A stretch of DNA of 61,923 nt from Bacteroidetes bacterium GWF2_40_14 (lineage in GTDB: Bacteria; Bacteroidota; Bacteroidia; Bacteroidales; UBA932), in the NCBI GenBank assembly GCA_001769195.1, contig MEOK01000029.1, positions 1 through 61,923 on the forward strand, written 5' to 3'. This document shows positions 8,004 to 16,591 of this stretch, piece after piece. The notes beneath the pieces were generated by a model that saw nothing but the letters and a program-made list of their open reading frames with translations, was not told the DNA's origin and did not search any database. Numbering within the stretch: position 1 is the stretch's first letter; every line of letters begins with the position of its first letter. The translations under genes were made by a program, and so were the position numbers.

Positions 8004-9626
8004 TTAACACTTTAAATATTTATCAATCACGGAATGGAGATCATCTGCATAATACTTCTCCAAATGAATTATCCTCGCAACTCGTCTTACTACTTCAAAA
8101 ACGGATAAATCACTTGTGTCAATAATTTTTAGGTGCTCCAATGAGTCAAAAATTTTTATAAATTTCTTATACATTTTTTCGATATCAGTAGATGTATATT
8201 GGTCTTCTGTTTTTTGCCTCATTCTAACTCTTCTAGCAATAACCTCATTATCACCATGGAGTAGAATTATACAACCTTTTTCTATTCTAAATTGGCTTGC
8301 ACCTCTGGTAATTTGGTTATTTAGGTCTTCCGCTTTCTCGCCCCATTCGCTTTCATCTTTAAAAGTAAAAGGATCTAAAGGTGTTCTATCAATTACATTG
8401 AAACCATATCTGCTATTTCTAATGTTCTTATTTTTTTTATAAAATTGTGATCCTATCCATTTATCAATAAACTTTGTTTCTTCGGGTAATAGATTATGTT
8501 CAGGAACAGCTAATAATGGATGTTTAGGGTCAGGCCATTCCGAAAATGTACTCATGTTTCTAAAATATGATAACGTTGTAGTTTTTCCACTACCAACCGG
8601 ACCAGTAATATAATAAATGTACTTTGTGTCAATTTTGTTTAAAATAGCTTCTTCCTCAAAGTCTGAATCTCCCATCTGCAATAATTCTCCAAATTCCTTA
8701 ATTTCTTTATCATTAAAAAAAAGAGTAATTAAATTATATAATTCAAAGTTAGATTCGATAATTGCTCTTTTTTGTTCATCAGAAATGCTTTCAGAATCTT
8801 TCGTATAAGCAATATAATAGTGAAAATGACCAGGGCTAATTTGAGAATTTTGTCTAAGTAAATGCTTCAAAGTACTATCTTCAAGTGATAAACCTAAGAA
8901 TAAGCACGTGTTTTTTGATAAGTGATGAAGTAAAGTAGAGTAATGACCTGACATCGTTGCAATAAGTTGGTCAGCAAATGAATCTTCAGAAAAAACAATA
9001 GTTTCGCTTGGCCCATCAATTAATTCTTTTGGTAAAAAACCATTGGGATGGTAAATAACTCCATTATTAGATTGAAATTGAAGTCTTGCATCCCAGACTG
9101 TTTCGTAACCCTTTATTCCAATTCTTTTTTCATCATCACTCCTTCTATCTGAAATAATAAGTTGCAAAGTATTGTCAAAATTATAATTAATAGTTAGAGA
9201 AGATCTTTTAATAATGTCAATATAAGCATCTAAGTAAGGATGTACACCTTTTTTTAGATATTCTGGCTTGAAATTTTTCCACAATTCTTGGTGTATAATA
9301 TCTTTCCATCTGTGATAAATTAATTTTTCGAATTCTTTTGAATTAATACTGTCACCCTCTTTCTCTTTTTCTTTTGCCTTAAAATGCTCATAAAGCATCT
9401 GTGTTACAGAAGCTTGTGGGCTTTCATTTTTTTTATAATTTAATATGTCTTCTCCATTAATCTCAGGGTTTTTAGAAATATTCTCAATTAATTCAGCCCA
9501 ATTGGGAAGAAGAAAAGGTTTACTAATTCCTGATCCTATAACTAGTCCAAATCTTCCAGAATTAAGTTGTTGTCTTATGTGTACTAATGGTTTAGCACAC
9601 TCTTTTAATATCGCACTTCTACACAT
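8004..9626 (-). CDS. SIR2-like domain fused to a P-loop nucleoside/nucleotide-kinase-like domain
   Basis: 540 residues. Residues about 20-310 form a SIR2-like fold: G31-SGIS, the TINYNFD segment (145-151), YHPNG (192-196), FSEDSFADQL (212-221) and FLGLSLEDSTLKHLL (243-257). N147 and H193 are the likely NAD-site residues by analogy with defence SIR2 NADases. Residues about 335-540 hold a Walker A GPVGSGKT (342-349), a DRTPLDPFTF segment (413-422) and an Arg-rich RRVRMR lid (465-470), the layout of deoxynucleoside or thymidylate kinases. I know no named system with this fusion. The start overlaps the upstream stop as TAATG and the stop is one base from the next gene. An effector-plus-sensor reading is inference. 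Confidence 0.75.
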   Translation of the reverse strand: MCRSAILKECAKPLVHIRQQLNSGRFGLVIGSGISKPFLLPNWAELIENISKNPEINGEDILNYKKNESPQASVTQMLYEHFKAKEKEKEGDSINSKEFEKLIYHRWKDIIHQELWKNFKPEYLKKGVHPYLDAYIDIIKRSSLTINYNFDNTLQLIISDRRSDDEKRIGIKGYETVWDARLQFQSNNGVIYHPNGFLPKELIDGPSETIVFSEDSFADQLIATMSGHYSTLLHHLSKNTCLFLGLSLEDSTLKHLLRQNSQISPGHFHYYIAYTKDSESISDEQKRAIIESNFELYNLITLFFNDKEIKEFGELLQMGDSDFEEEAILNKIDTKYIYYITGPVGSGKTTTLSYFRNMSTFSEWPDPKHPLLAVPEHNLLPEETKFIDKWIGSQFYKKNKNIRNSRYGFNVIDRTPLDPFTFKDESEWGEKAEDLNNQITRGASQFRIEKGCIILLHGDNEVIARRVRMRQKTEDQYTSTDIEKMYKKFIKIFDSLEHLKIIDTSDLSVFEVVRRVARIIHLEKYYADDLHSVIDKYLKC

Positions 9627-10819
9627 TAGTTGAATAATTTAAGTTGAGAATTATTTTTTTGCATTTGGTGCCAACTTTGTGGAACAATTGATTTACTAGT
9701 ATTTGCCTTAAGACCGATTGTTACATCCACATAGTGATCAAAAATATCCAGAAATTTTGGGTCATAACTTAAATCCACATAATTAACATTCCACAATGAT
9801 GATTCTTTAATAAAACCATTGTGATTTTGCAAGCCAAGCCATTGAGAACTTGCATTATCAATTTTGTAATTAAATGTAGATAAAAGAGCAATTAAGTTTT
9901 TTTCCAAATATGATCTATCACTAAATTTTGTTGGTTTATCATCAATATTTAACCAAAGAATTTTCATATTCCCAATATATTTGGAAACTTGCTTTTCTAA
10001 GTTTTCTTCCTTCAGTTTAATTTCTTTACTTGCATTTTGATCTATGCTCCAAGTTGGAATATTCAAATTTTCCTTGTCAATAATAGAATTGCCTACGTGC
10101 AATCGAAATATTGAACCTCGATGATTACCTTTTAACGCAGCTCCACCACGATGAGTACGTAATCTATTCCAAAGTGTCGAAGATGAACCTTCTGATACTG
10201 CATGAGTGCCAACTCGAACAATTCTTTCAACAAAAGGAGAAGACATTCTAAATTCATTTTCTTCAAAAAACAAATACAGGCCTCTTTTGGGTAATATCTT
10301 TGAACCATCAATTTCATTGAGTTTAGGAAAAATTTCAAGACCCGTTCTTAATTTATTTACTGAATCATATAACCGATCTAAGTGTTGAAGTCTTTCTGAA
10401 TAAGTTGAAAAGGATTTATACCATTGCAGTTGTTTGCCAATTGAATATTTATTTAAGGGGGTTTGAAAATAAATATTTTTCTCTTTTAATTTCTCCTCTA
10501 AAAATTCTCTATATTTTTCTCCTGCTAAGAAGACAATCCTATCATTTTTTTCAATTTTTAAATCAAGTTTTTGAAATACTTTATTAGCCCACTCAAGTCT
10601 TTCTTGTTTTGATTTATTATTTAAAGTTTCTTCATAAGGTTCAATAAAATCACTGGGTTCCAATAGTCCATATTTAGCAGAAAGAATGAAATATTTATCT
10701 AGTCGTTTTTCCGCATATTTTTTTGAATTAATAAATAATGGAGATATATAAAGATTTTTAGCCACAGATGGAAAATTCTGTTTAGCACTTACGCAAGATA
10801 TTAATCCAATCAACCCCAT
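9626..10819 (-). CDS. DUF6884 domain fused to a GIY-YIG-like domain
   Basis: 397 residues. Residues 1-140 match the DUF6884 pattern: LISCVSAKQ, NLYISPLF, FILSAKYGLLEP, IEPYEETL, FLAGEKYREFLEEKL and IGKQLQWY. Residues about 165-290 look like a GIY-YIG superfamily domain: RGLYLFFEENE, ERIVRVGTHA, STLWNRLRTHRGG and NHRGSIFRLHVG. The remaining 100 residues are unassigned. DUF6884 occurs with deazapurine and modification genes, but its chemistry is not known to me. The gene overlaps queC by one base (TAATG) and the SIR2 gene in the same way, so the products are probably made in balanced amounts. A nucleobase-dependent nuclease or transferase is a fair guess. Confidence 0.7.
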   Translation of the reverse strand: MGLIGLISCVSAKQNFPSVAKNLYISPLFINSKKYAEKRLDKYFILSAKYGLLEPSDFIEPYEETLNNKSKQERLEWANKVFQKLDLKIEKNDRIVFLAGEKYREFLEEKLKEKNIYFQTPLNKYSIGKQLQWYKSFSTYSERLQHLDRLYDSVNKLRTGLEIFPKLNEIDGSKILPKRGLYLFFEENEFRMSSPFVERIVRVGTHAVSEGSSSTLWNRLRTHRGGAALKGNHRGSIFRLHVGNSIIDKENLNIPTWSIDQNASKEIKLKEENLEKQVSKYIGNMKILWLNIDDKPTKFSDRSYLEKNLIALLSTFNYKIDNASSQWLGLQNHNGFIKESSLWNVNYVDLSYDPKFLDIFDHYVDVTIGLKANTSKSIVPQSWHQMQKNNSQLKLFN

Positions 10820-11499
10820 TATCTAAAACTTAAATCTGAAAATTTATTATCTGCCGCTTTTACATCTTTATTTATATTATTCCAAGCATAATTGTGTAAA
10901 ATGCAGGCATCACATTCATTGCATGGTTGTATCCCTTCTTCTGAAACCTTTGGGCTATAACAGCTCCATGTACCACCTTTTCTAATACCCAACCGATAAG
11001 CTTCTTGTGCAATTTCTGGTTTTGTTAAGTTGATTAGTGATGTTATTATTCTTGGGCCATTAGGATATCCATGTTTTAACATTTCAATAAAAGAATCAAT
11101 AAACTCAGGACGACAGTCTGGATAACCAGAGAAATCAAGTGAATTAACTCCAATCCAAACTTCACTAGCTTTGACTCCAGCCGCCTCAGCACACGCTAAA
11201 GCTAAGAAAACAATATTTCTTCCTTCCAGGAAAGCAGGTGAGACATCATTTCTTATCACATCCACACTTCTTCCTTTAGGTATGATTTTGAAGGGTTTAT
11301 CCCATTCAAGACTTATAATCTTTCTTTCAATATTTAATGTTTTGCATTGTGCATTTGCAAATTGATTTTCAATTTTATGTTTTTGATTATAATCAATTCC
11401 TAGACTAATAACTTCTTTTCCTTGTTCAATAGCTTGCAATAAACATACAGTAGAATCTAGACCTCCACTATGTAAAATAACAACCTTATTACTTTTCAT
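10819..11499 (-). CDS. queC: 7-cyano-7-deazaguanine synthase (QueC) homologue
   Basis: 226 residues, canonical QueC length. The PP-loop ATPase motif is at 10-17 (H-SGGLDST). LDFSGYPDCRPEF (121-133) is the family's substrate region. Four zinc cysteines are C180, C193, C196 and C199 (WSCY and CNECDAC). QueC converts 7-carboxy-7-deazaguanine to preQ0 using ATP and ammonia in the cytosol. It leads a five-gene operon that lacks queD and queE, so it is unlikely to be a plain queuosine locus. QueC-like proteins are known in type IV CBASS and Qat defence systems, so a role in an immune module is plausible; all catalytic residues look intact. Confidence 0.9.
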   Translation of the reverse strand: MKSNKVVILHSGGLDSTVCLLQAIEQGKEVISLGIDYNQKHKIENQFANAQCKTLNIERKIISLEWDKPFKIIPKGRSVDVIRNDVSPAFLEGRNIVFLALACAEAAGVKASEVWIGVNSLDFSGYPDCRPEFIDSFIEMLKHGYPNGPRIITSLINLTKPEIAQEAYRLGIRKGGTWSCYSPKVSEEGIQPCNECDACILHNYAWNNINKDVKAADNKFSDLSFR

Positions 11500-11524
11500 A
11501 TTTTGAGTATTAATTTAATAATTT

Positions 11525-11532
11525 CAAATTTA
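11525..11532 (-). promoter_or_regulatory. -7 box candidate for the queC operon
   Basis: On the minus strand TAAATTTG fits the Bacteroidota -7 consensus TAnnTTTG and lies 25 bp before the queC ATG. No convincing -33 TTTG is found at the usual spacing, so confidence is limited. Confidence 0.4.
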
Positions 11533-11590
11533 GTTTTTATTTCAATATTTTATTGTACAAATCTTTCTTATACTATTTGCGGTAGCCTTC

Positions 11591-11884
11591 TTATATGTAT
11601 ATAAAATATAGACCAAGCCCTTTCTACCCCGAGGCTTTATGTTGCTTTTGTATATAATTCCCCTAATAAATCTTCTGCTAAATATGGCTCGAAATCTAAA
11701 GCTGGTCTCGTATTCGGCTTTGCTCCCGCCGCAATCAAATTCAATTCAAACCAACCGAATCCCCTCTCGTAATCTTTTGGCATTCAAATATAAATAAAAT
11801 ATTATTCACTAATAGTTGAAAATAATATATTTTACACCAAAGTTTTCAACAATATGGCTTTTAAGATATTCGTATGACTAATTA
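11591..11884. repeat. About 290-bp direct repeat, copy 2
   Basis: Same orientation as 3104-3393 and clearly related along its full length, with scattered substitutions and small indels. It ends where the palindromic array begins. Together the copies look like the footprint of an insertion or of recombination that brought in the DNA between them. Confidence 0.75.
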
Positions 11885-11939
11885 GCTGGATAGAGTCTGC
11901 GAATGAAGAAAGTCACATAGCCAGAATTTTTTAGTGTAT

Positions 11940-13030
11940 AAAACTAAGCGCAGACAAGGCAATGGGGGCATCTCAGCCGGAGGGAGCGCAAAAACTTGGG
12001 ATGAAAACACATTCAGAATTGTTTAGTGCATTAACTAAGTGCAGACAAGGCAAATGGGGGCATCTCAGCCGGAGGGAGAGAAACGACTGAGGATGGAAAA
12101 TGCCCATAATACTTTGTCGACACTTATCCGCACATGCACTAAAAGAAGAATATCAGCCAGAAGGAGAGAACCGACTGAAGATGTAAACACAGCGAGAATG
12201 ATTTAGTAAATAGAACAGTAGTAGTGACTAAGCCATGGGGGCATCTCAGCCGGAGTGAAAGAGTCGACTGAAGACAGAACGACGGTTTGATGTATTTAGT
12301 GCATCGAACCCCAGCGCCGACATGGTTAAAGCAAAAGTGTGGAAAAAGTAGATCTAGGTGTGGAATTTGAGGATGCTTGCAAGGGAGGGTTTGGGCACCC
12401 ACTAAGTGAACGGAGCGTAAGAAAATCGAGCGCAGACCCGCGAGCTAATCTGCAAAAGCATAATATCGGGGCTGCCTTTGATTTTTAGCGGAAAACAATC
12501 CAGACTTTACCAGGAAGAGAGAGCCGACTGAAGACAGAAACACAGTGATAGTTTTTCAGTGCATAAAACTAAGTGCCGACAAAGCAATTGGGGCATCTCA
12601 GCCGGAAGGAGCCCTACTACCGAAGATAGAAACACAGTGTTAGTTATTTAGTGCATAAACCCAAAGCGCAGACAAGGCAAATAGGGGCGTCTCAGCCGGA
12701 AGGAGTACAAGCAACTGAGGATGAAAATACCGTAATAATTATTAGTGCATAAACCCAAAGTGCAGACAAGGCAAATGGGGGCATCTCAGCCGGAGGGAGT
12801 GAAACGACTGAGGATGGAAAATGCCCCCATTGCCTTGTCTGCACTTATCCGCACATGCACTAAAAAAGAGAATATCAGCCGGAAGAGTTTGTGCGACTGA
12901 GGATGGGAAATGCCCCCATTGCCTTGTCTGCACTTATCCGCACATGCACTAAAAAAAAGAATATCAGCCGGATAGAGTTTGCGCGACTGAGGATGGAAAA
13001 TGCCCCAATTGTTTTGTCGGCGTTCCAAGG
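11940..13030. repeat. Array of palindromic repeats with CTCAGCCGGA core
   Basis: About nine diverged copies of a unit with core [AG]TCTCAGCCGGA or ATATCAGCCGGA, beginning near 11970, 12062, 12149, 12243, 12595, 12690, 12783, 12872 and 12962. Typical parts in order are TTAGTGCATAAA, GTGCAGACAAGGCAA, GGGGGCATCTCAGCCGGA and CGACTGAGGATGGAAAA. Some units face each other: GTGCAGACAAGGCAAATGGG (from 12759) pairs with CCCATTGCCTTGTCTGCAC (12826-12844), making a hairpin of more than 20 bp. The unit is larger and less regular than a CRISPR repeat. No protein gene is credible here. Confidence 0.75.
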
Positions 13031-13041
13031 TATATGCACAC

Positions 13042-13069
13042 AAAAAAAAAGACCGACTGTGTAGTCGGC
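13042..13069 (-). terminator. Intrinsic terminator after tRNA-Cys
   Basis: On the minus strand GGCCGACT-ACAC-AGTCGGTC is followed directly by a run of nine T. It lies 6-33 bp after the encoded CCA of the tRNA and is a textbook rho-independent terminator. Confidence 0.9.
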
Positions 13070-13074
13070 CTCGT

Positions 13075-13148
13075 TGGAGGTACCCAGCAGATTCGGACTG
13101 CTGTAGACGGTTTTGCAGACCGTTGCCTAACCACTCGGCCAGGGTACC
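13075..13148 (-). tRNA. tRNA-Cys(GCA)
   Basis: Minus-strand cloverleaf: acceptor stem GGTACCC/GGGTACC, D arm GGCCGAGTGGTTAGGC, anticodon loop CTGCAAA with anticodon GCA between ACGGT and ACCGT, and T arm CAGCAGTCCGAATCTGCTG. Discriminator U73 is the known cysteine identity base. The 3' CCA is encoded (13075-13077). A terminator follows. The accessory island begins directly beyond its 3' end, where integrating elements commonly insert. Confidence 0.93.
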
Positions 13149-13179
13149 ATATTTGGGAAGGCAAAGGTAGGAAAAAAAA

Positions 13180-14067
13180 TCAATTGGCCAAACTTCTCAT
13201 ATTACTAATGAGAATACCCCCAATAACAAGCAAGAGCCCCGCAATAGTAAGATAACCTATAGATTCGCCCAAAGCAAAATGAATAAGCACAAGAGAAAGA
13301 ATAGGCGCAAGATAAGTAATCTGAGCCAGAGTCACCCTGTTAGTAGCCAACTGCAAAGCCTTTATCCACAAGATGAAGGTAACCCCCATCTCAAAACACC
13401 CCACATAAATGCCAGCAAGGAGCCCCTTAAACGAAGGCCACTCCATAGGAATGAACAAGCTGATTATAATGAGGTAAATCGAACCAAAGAGAAAGTTGAA
13501 AAAGAGTTCAACAACAGGATCAGCTTTGTTATTCAGCTTTGAAATCCAATATGTTGCCCATACAAATGCACTGCCCAGAGCCAGCAATATACCCAACAAA
13601 GAGAGCGACCCTGAACTGTCGGCAGAACTGTTGAATGACAAGAGCAGAATTCCGGTGAAGCTGACAAGCACCCCAAAAATCTGGATCAACCTTATTTTCT
13701 GCTTTAGAAAAACTGCCATCATCAAGATTAGCACCACCTGCCATGAAAAATTGAGAGGCTGGGCAATCTGAGCAGGGAGAAGCGAGTAAGCCTTGAAAAG
13801 TATAAGATAGTAGAAGAACGGGTTGAGAAAGCCCTGCCATGCACCTTTGAACAGGTCACTATTAGATTTAAAGAACGATTTAACCAGATGTAACTTGCCG
13901 GTTCTCAGAATATCGGCAAAACATACAACAAGTGCCGTAATTGAAGCTATCAGCAGAAACTGTACATAATTAACCTCTCCAAGCCCAATTTTGAAAGCGG
14001 TAGCTACCGTTGCCCAGAAGACAACCACAAAACAACCCATTATCAAGGCTTTGGACTGGCTGGTCAT
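13180..14067 (-). CDS. EamA/DMT-superfamily transporter
   Basis: 295 residues with about ten membrane helices in two related halves, the classic EamA duplication (each half ends in a G-x-x-L-x-x-x-G type helix, for example IQIFGVLVSFTGILLL and IGYLTIAGLLLVIGGIL). The family exports or exchanges small metabolites such as amino acids or nucleotide precursors across the inner membrane; the substrate cannot be told from sequence. Start ATG at 14067 gives MTSQSKALIMG. It lies 9 bp after the aminopeptidase stop, so it is probably the last gene of the operon starting at glnN. Confidence 0.85.
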   Translation of the reverse strand: MTSQSKALIMGCFVVVFWATVATAFKIGLGEVNYVQFLLIASITALVVCFADILRTGKLHLVKSFFKSNSDLFKGAWQGFLNPFFYYLILFKAYSLLPAQIAQPLNFSWQVVLILMMAVFLKQKIRLIQIFGVLVSFTGILLLSFNSSADSSGSLSLLGILLALGSAFVWATYWISKLNNKADPVVELFFNFLFGSIYLIIISLFIPMEWPSFKGLLAGIYVGCFEMGVTFILWIKALQLATNRVTLAQITYLAPILSLVLIHFALGESIGYLTIAGLLLVIGGILISNMRSLAN

Positions 14068-14076
14068 ATTTTTGCA

Positions 14077-16587
14077 CTATTTTTTCAATCTGTATAGATG
14101 GTCCGACTGCTGCAGAATCTTGTTCCTTAGCATAGGCGGGTAATCGGGATTTGCCGACAGGAACTCCTCCACTACCTGCAATGCCTCAAGAGAGTTGTGC
14201 CCCCCAAGAAGCGCCTTTAGCCAGTCTGTTGGAAAGAAGATATCACCGGTCCTCTGGATCTCCATTAAAACATTCAGTCCCATAGCTATGTACTCCACGG
14301 ATTTCATATCTCTCAGATAGTGATTCAGATAAGACAACGAGGTTGATGTCCATGGCTCTACATTTCTGTTTTCTTCTATTAGAAGTGAGTTGAAGACAGA
14401 ATCTCTCACTGCTTTATCTGACGACAGAGCAGGAATTACATATTTAAACTCTCTTTTTCTGTCGGGATTGGTAATTCTGGAAAGCTGAAGTTCAATAATT
14501 TGTGTATACTTTTCAGGGAGTCTGAGCATAAGTTCGTAGGATGCTTTAATAAGGTCGCGCTCCCCAAGTTTTACAGAGCGCAGGCTTTCTGGCTTGCTCC
14601 ATAGAGAAAACAGCCTCTCTACTCCTTTTTCGCTATTTACAACATCCATGAATACCCTTAGGGCCAGAGTTTTGTGTTGTACGTTTTTATTGTTCTCAAT
14701 CAGGTTCCAGAGGTTCTGTTCCAGCTCTTCATTGGCACCGTTTTTACAAAGATACTTGGTGTAAGTTGCGGACAGGTAGCCGATTGCTCTTGTAAACAGC
14801 AGTGTGTTCTCCTCTTGAGGAAGATATTCATACATGGCCCTGGCAAACTTCTCGGGTGCTATGGTTCCGTTCTGTAGATTTTCATAAAGAGTTATAAGCA
14901 AAGAGCCTCTTGTAACTACGTCATTTAAGAGCGTCATCTCTGCGTTTTTTCCGGAGCTGTATTTTGATAAGCTTTTAAGAATAAAATCAGATGTCAGCGA
15001 ATCGAGCTTGAAATATCCGTAGCCACATCCATCGGTATTTGGGATTACAAACTTACCTGCCATTTCGAACTTTAGCGGCTGCTCCCACCTGATTCCTCTG
15101 TTGAATGGATCGCTCTGTTCAACTAAAATAGTGTCGGCAGATAGCTTAGATGTGATGGTTGGCATCCCTCTCTCTTTTATCCACACGTTGCTCCACGAAG
15201 AGAGGTCCTCAGCTGTCAGTTCATCAAGAATAGATATAAGGTCGCTCCATGTGGCGTTTGAATAGGCAAATTTTGCCAGATAGAGGCGAATGCCCTTCTG
15301 GAAGTTCTCCTCGCCAACCTTCTTCACCAACATATCCATAACAATCGGGGCCTTGTTGTAAATTATGTTCCCGTAGACAAGCCCTGCATTGTTCATGTTG
15401 TCAAGCTCCTGCTGCACAGGATTTGAGCCCTGGGTACGGTCTTCGGAATAGGACGCCGGATAATAGCTGTTCAGGAAGTTGAGCTTATGGTTAATCTCAG
15501 GATAGAAAGGGGCAATCATCCTTGATGCGAACCAATTCGCAAATACCTCCTTGATCCACACGTCGTTGAACCACTCCATTGTTACATAGTCGCCAAACCA
15601 CATGTGCGCGGTCTCATGAGCAATCAGCTTGGCCCTGTTGAGATGCTCACTAATTGTGGCATTCTCATCTACGAACATTGTCCTGTCGGCATAGAGCGTG
15701 GCACCCATGTGCTCCATTCCTCCATACTGGAAACCGGGAAGAATGATAATGTCGTACTTAGAAAACGGATACTTTATTTCTGTATAGTTCTCGAGCCATT
15801 CAAGGGACATGAATATCTGACTGAATATTGTGTCACACTGGCTTATCTTTTTTGGGTCGGTTTCTCTGTGATATATGGAAATTGACCTTCCATTCCTCTC
15901 TTTAGTAAGCTTTTGCAATTTTCCGGCCACAAATGAAAACAGATAGGTAGGTATAGGTTCTGTCTGATTGAACTCCAAAAGTACCCTTCCGGTTGTTGCA
16001 GTTGTATCTCTTTTGCTTACGTTGGCATTTGCAACACCCTCCCACCCTGCCGGAATCTCCAGCGAGAGTGTGTATTTTGCCTTTAAATCAGGCTGGTCGA
16101 AACAAGGGAAAAGTGTTCTTGCCCTGTCAGGTACAAGCAGTGTGTACAGATACTCTTGCTGACGGTTAAGCGACTGGTCACCGGCTGTAAATACTATATC
16201 AACAACATTCTCTCCGCTCTTGCCCACACTCCGCGGTATGATTATATGCTCATTTTCAAACTTATACTCTCTCTCTTTGCCATTTACTAACAATGATTTT
16301 ACTGCGGATGGCTCACTCTTGAAGTCGATTATTATCTCTCTCTTTTCACGCTGTGTGAATTTCAATGAAGCTGTGCCTGAAACTGATGAATCCTTCTCTG
16401 GTGGAATTGAAAAGGACAATTTGTATTCGATGCCAGACATATTCTCTTTTCTGTTTACGGCAAGGGCCTTACTCACTCCGGGCTCAGTGAGAGCAGCAGG
16501 AATGGTTGTACAGCCGGTAATGGCGGTAATGGCAATAATCAACAGCAATACATAGTATATTACTGATTTTCCATATTTTACATTCAT
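14077..16587 (-). CDS. M1-family aminopeptidase, lipoprotein
   Basis: 836 residues from the ATG at 16587, 4 bp after the msrC-like gene; an upstream TTG start would overlap that gene. Residues 1-26 are an SPII signal (LLLIIAITAITGC). The zinc site is HETAHMWFGDYVTMEWFNDV (HExxH then E 18 residues on, in VWIKEVFANW). The exopeptidase motif reads GGMEH where most M1 enzymes have GAMEN. The C-terminal 400 residues are helical, as in ERAP/PepN-type enzymes. It should remove N-terminal residues from peptides at the cell envelope. The Asn to His change in the motif is worth noting but may be a subgroup feature. Confidence 0.9.
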   Translation of the reverse strand: MNVKYGKSVIYYVLLLIIAITAITGCTTIPAALTEPGVSKALAVNRKENMSGIEYKLSFSIPPEKDSSVSGTASLKFTQREKREIIIDFKSEPSAVKSLLVNGKEREYKFENEHIIIPRSVGKSGENVVDIVFTAGDQSLNRQQEYLYTLLVPDRARTLFPCFDQPDLKAKYTLSLEIPAGWEGVANANVSKRDTTATTGRVLLEFNQTEPIPTYLFSFVAGKLQKLTKERNGRSISIYHRETDPKKISQCDTIFSQIFMSLEWLENYTEIKYPFSKYDIIILPGFQYGGMEHMGATLYADRTMFVDENATISEHLNRAKLIAHETAHMWFGDYVTMEWFNDVWIKEVFANWFASRMIAPFYPEINHKLNFLNSYYPASYSEDRTQGSNPVQQELDNMNNAGLVYGNIIYNKAPIVMDMLVKKVGEENFQKGIRLYLAKFAYSNATWSDLISILDELTAEDLSSWSNVWIKERGMPTITSKLSADTILVEQSDPFNRGIRWEQPLKFEMAGKFVIPNTDGCGYGYFKLDSLTSDFILKSLSKYSSGKNAEMTLLNDVVTRGSLLITLYENLQNGTIAPEKFARAMYEYLPQEENTLLFTRAIGYLSATYTKYLCKNGANEELEQNLWNLIENNKNVQHKTLALRVFMDVVNSEKGVERLFSLWSKPESLRSVKLGERDLIKASYELMLRLPEKYTQIIELQLSRITNPDRKREFKYVIPALSSDKAVRDSVFNSLLIEENRNVEPWTSTSLSYLNHYLRDMKSVEYIAMGLNVLMEIQRTGDIFFPTDWLKALLGGHNSLEALQVVEEFLSANPDYPPMLRNKILQQSDHLYRLKK

Positions 16588-16591
16588 AATA

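Noticed and set aside
6845-11499. A plain queuosine or a Dpd DNA-modification locus
   Set aside because: No queD, queE, queF, tgt or dpdA-like gene is present, and the SIR2/kinase and NDT partners do not belong to those pathways.
6845-11499. Qat or type IV CBASS
   Set aside because: QatA ATPase, QatB and QatD TatD-type DNase are absent, as are a CD-NTase, a TGT and an OGG-like protein.
11940-13030. A CRISPR array
   Set aside because: Units are 80-120 bp, palindromic, diverged and in both orientations, with no uniform short repeat or spacers and no cas genes.
12139-13164. Several open frames of 60-90 codons in the palindromic array
   Set aside because: They follow the repeat units, share the same repeated peptides and have no start signals; they are frames through non-coding repeats.
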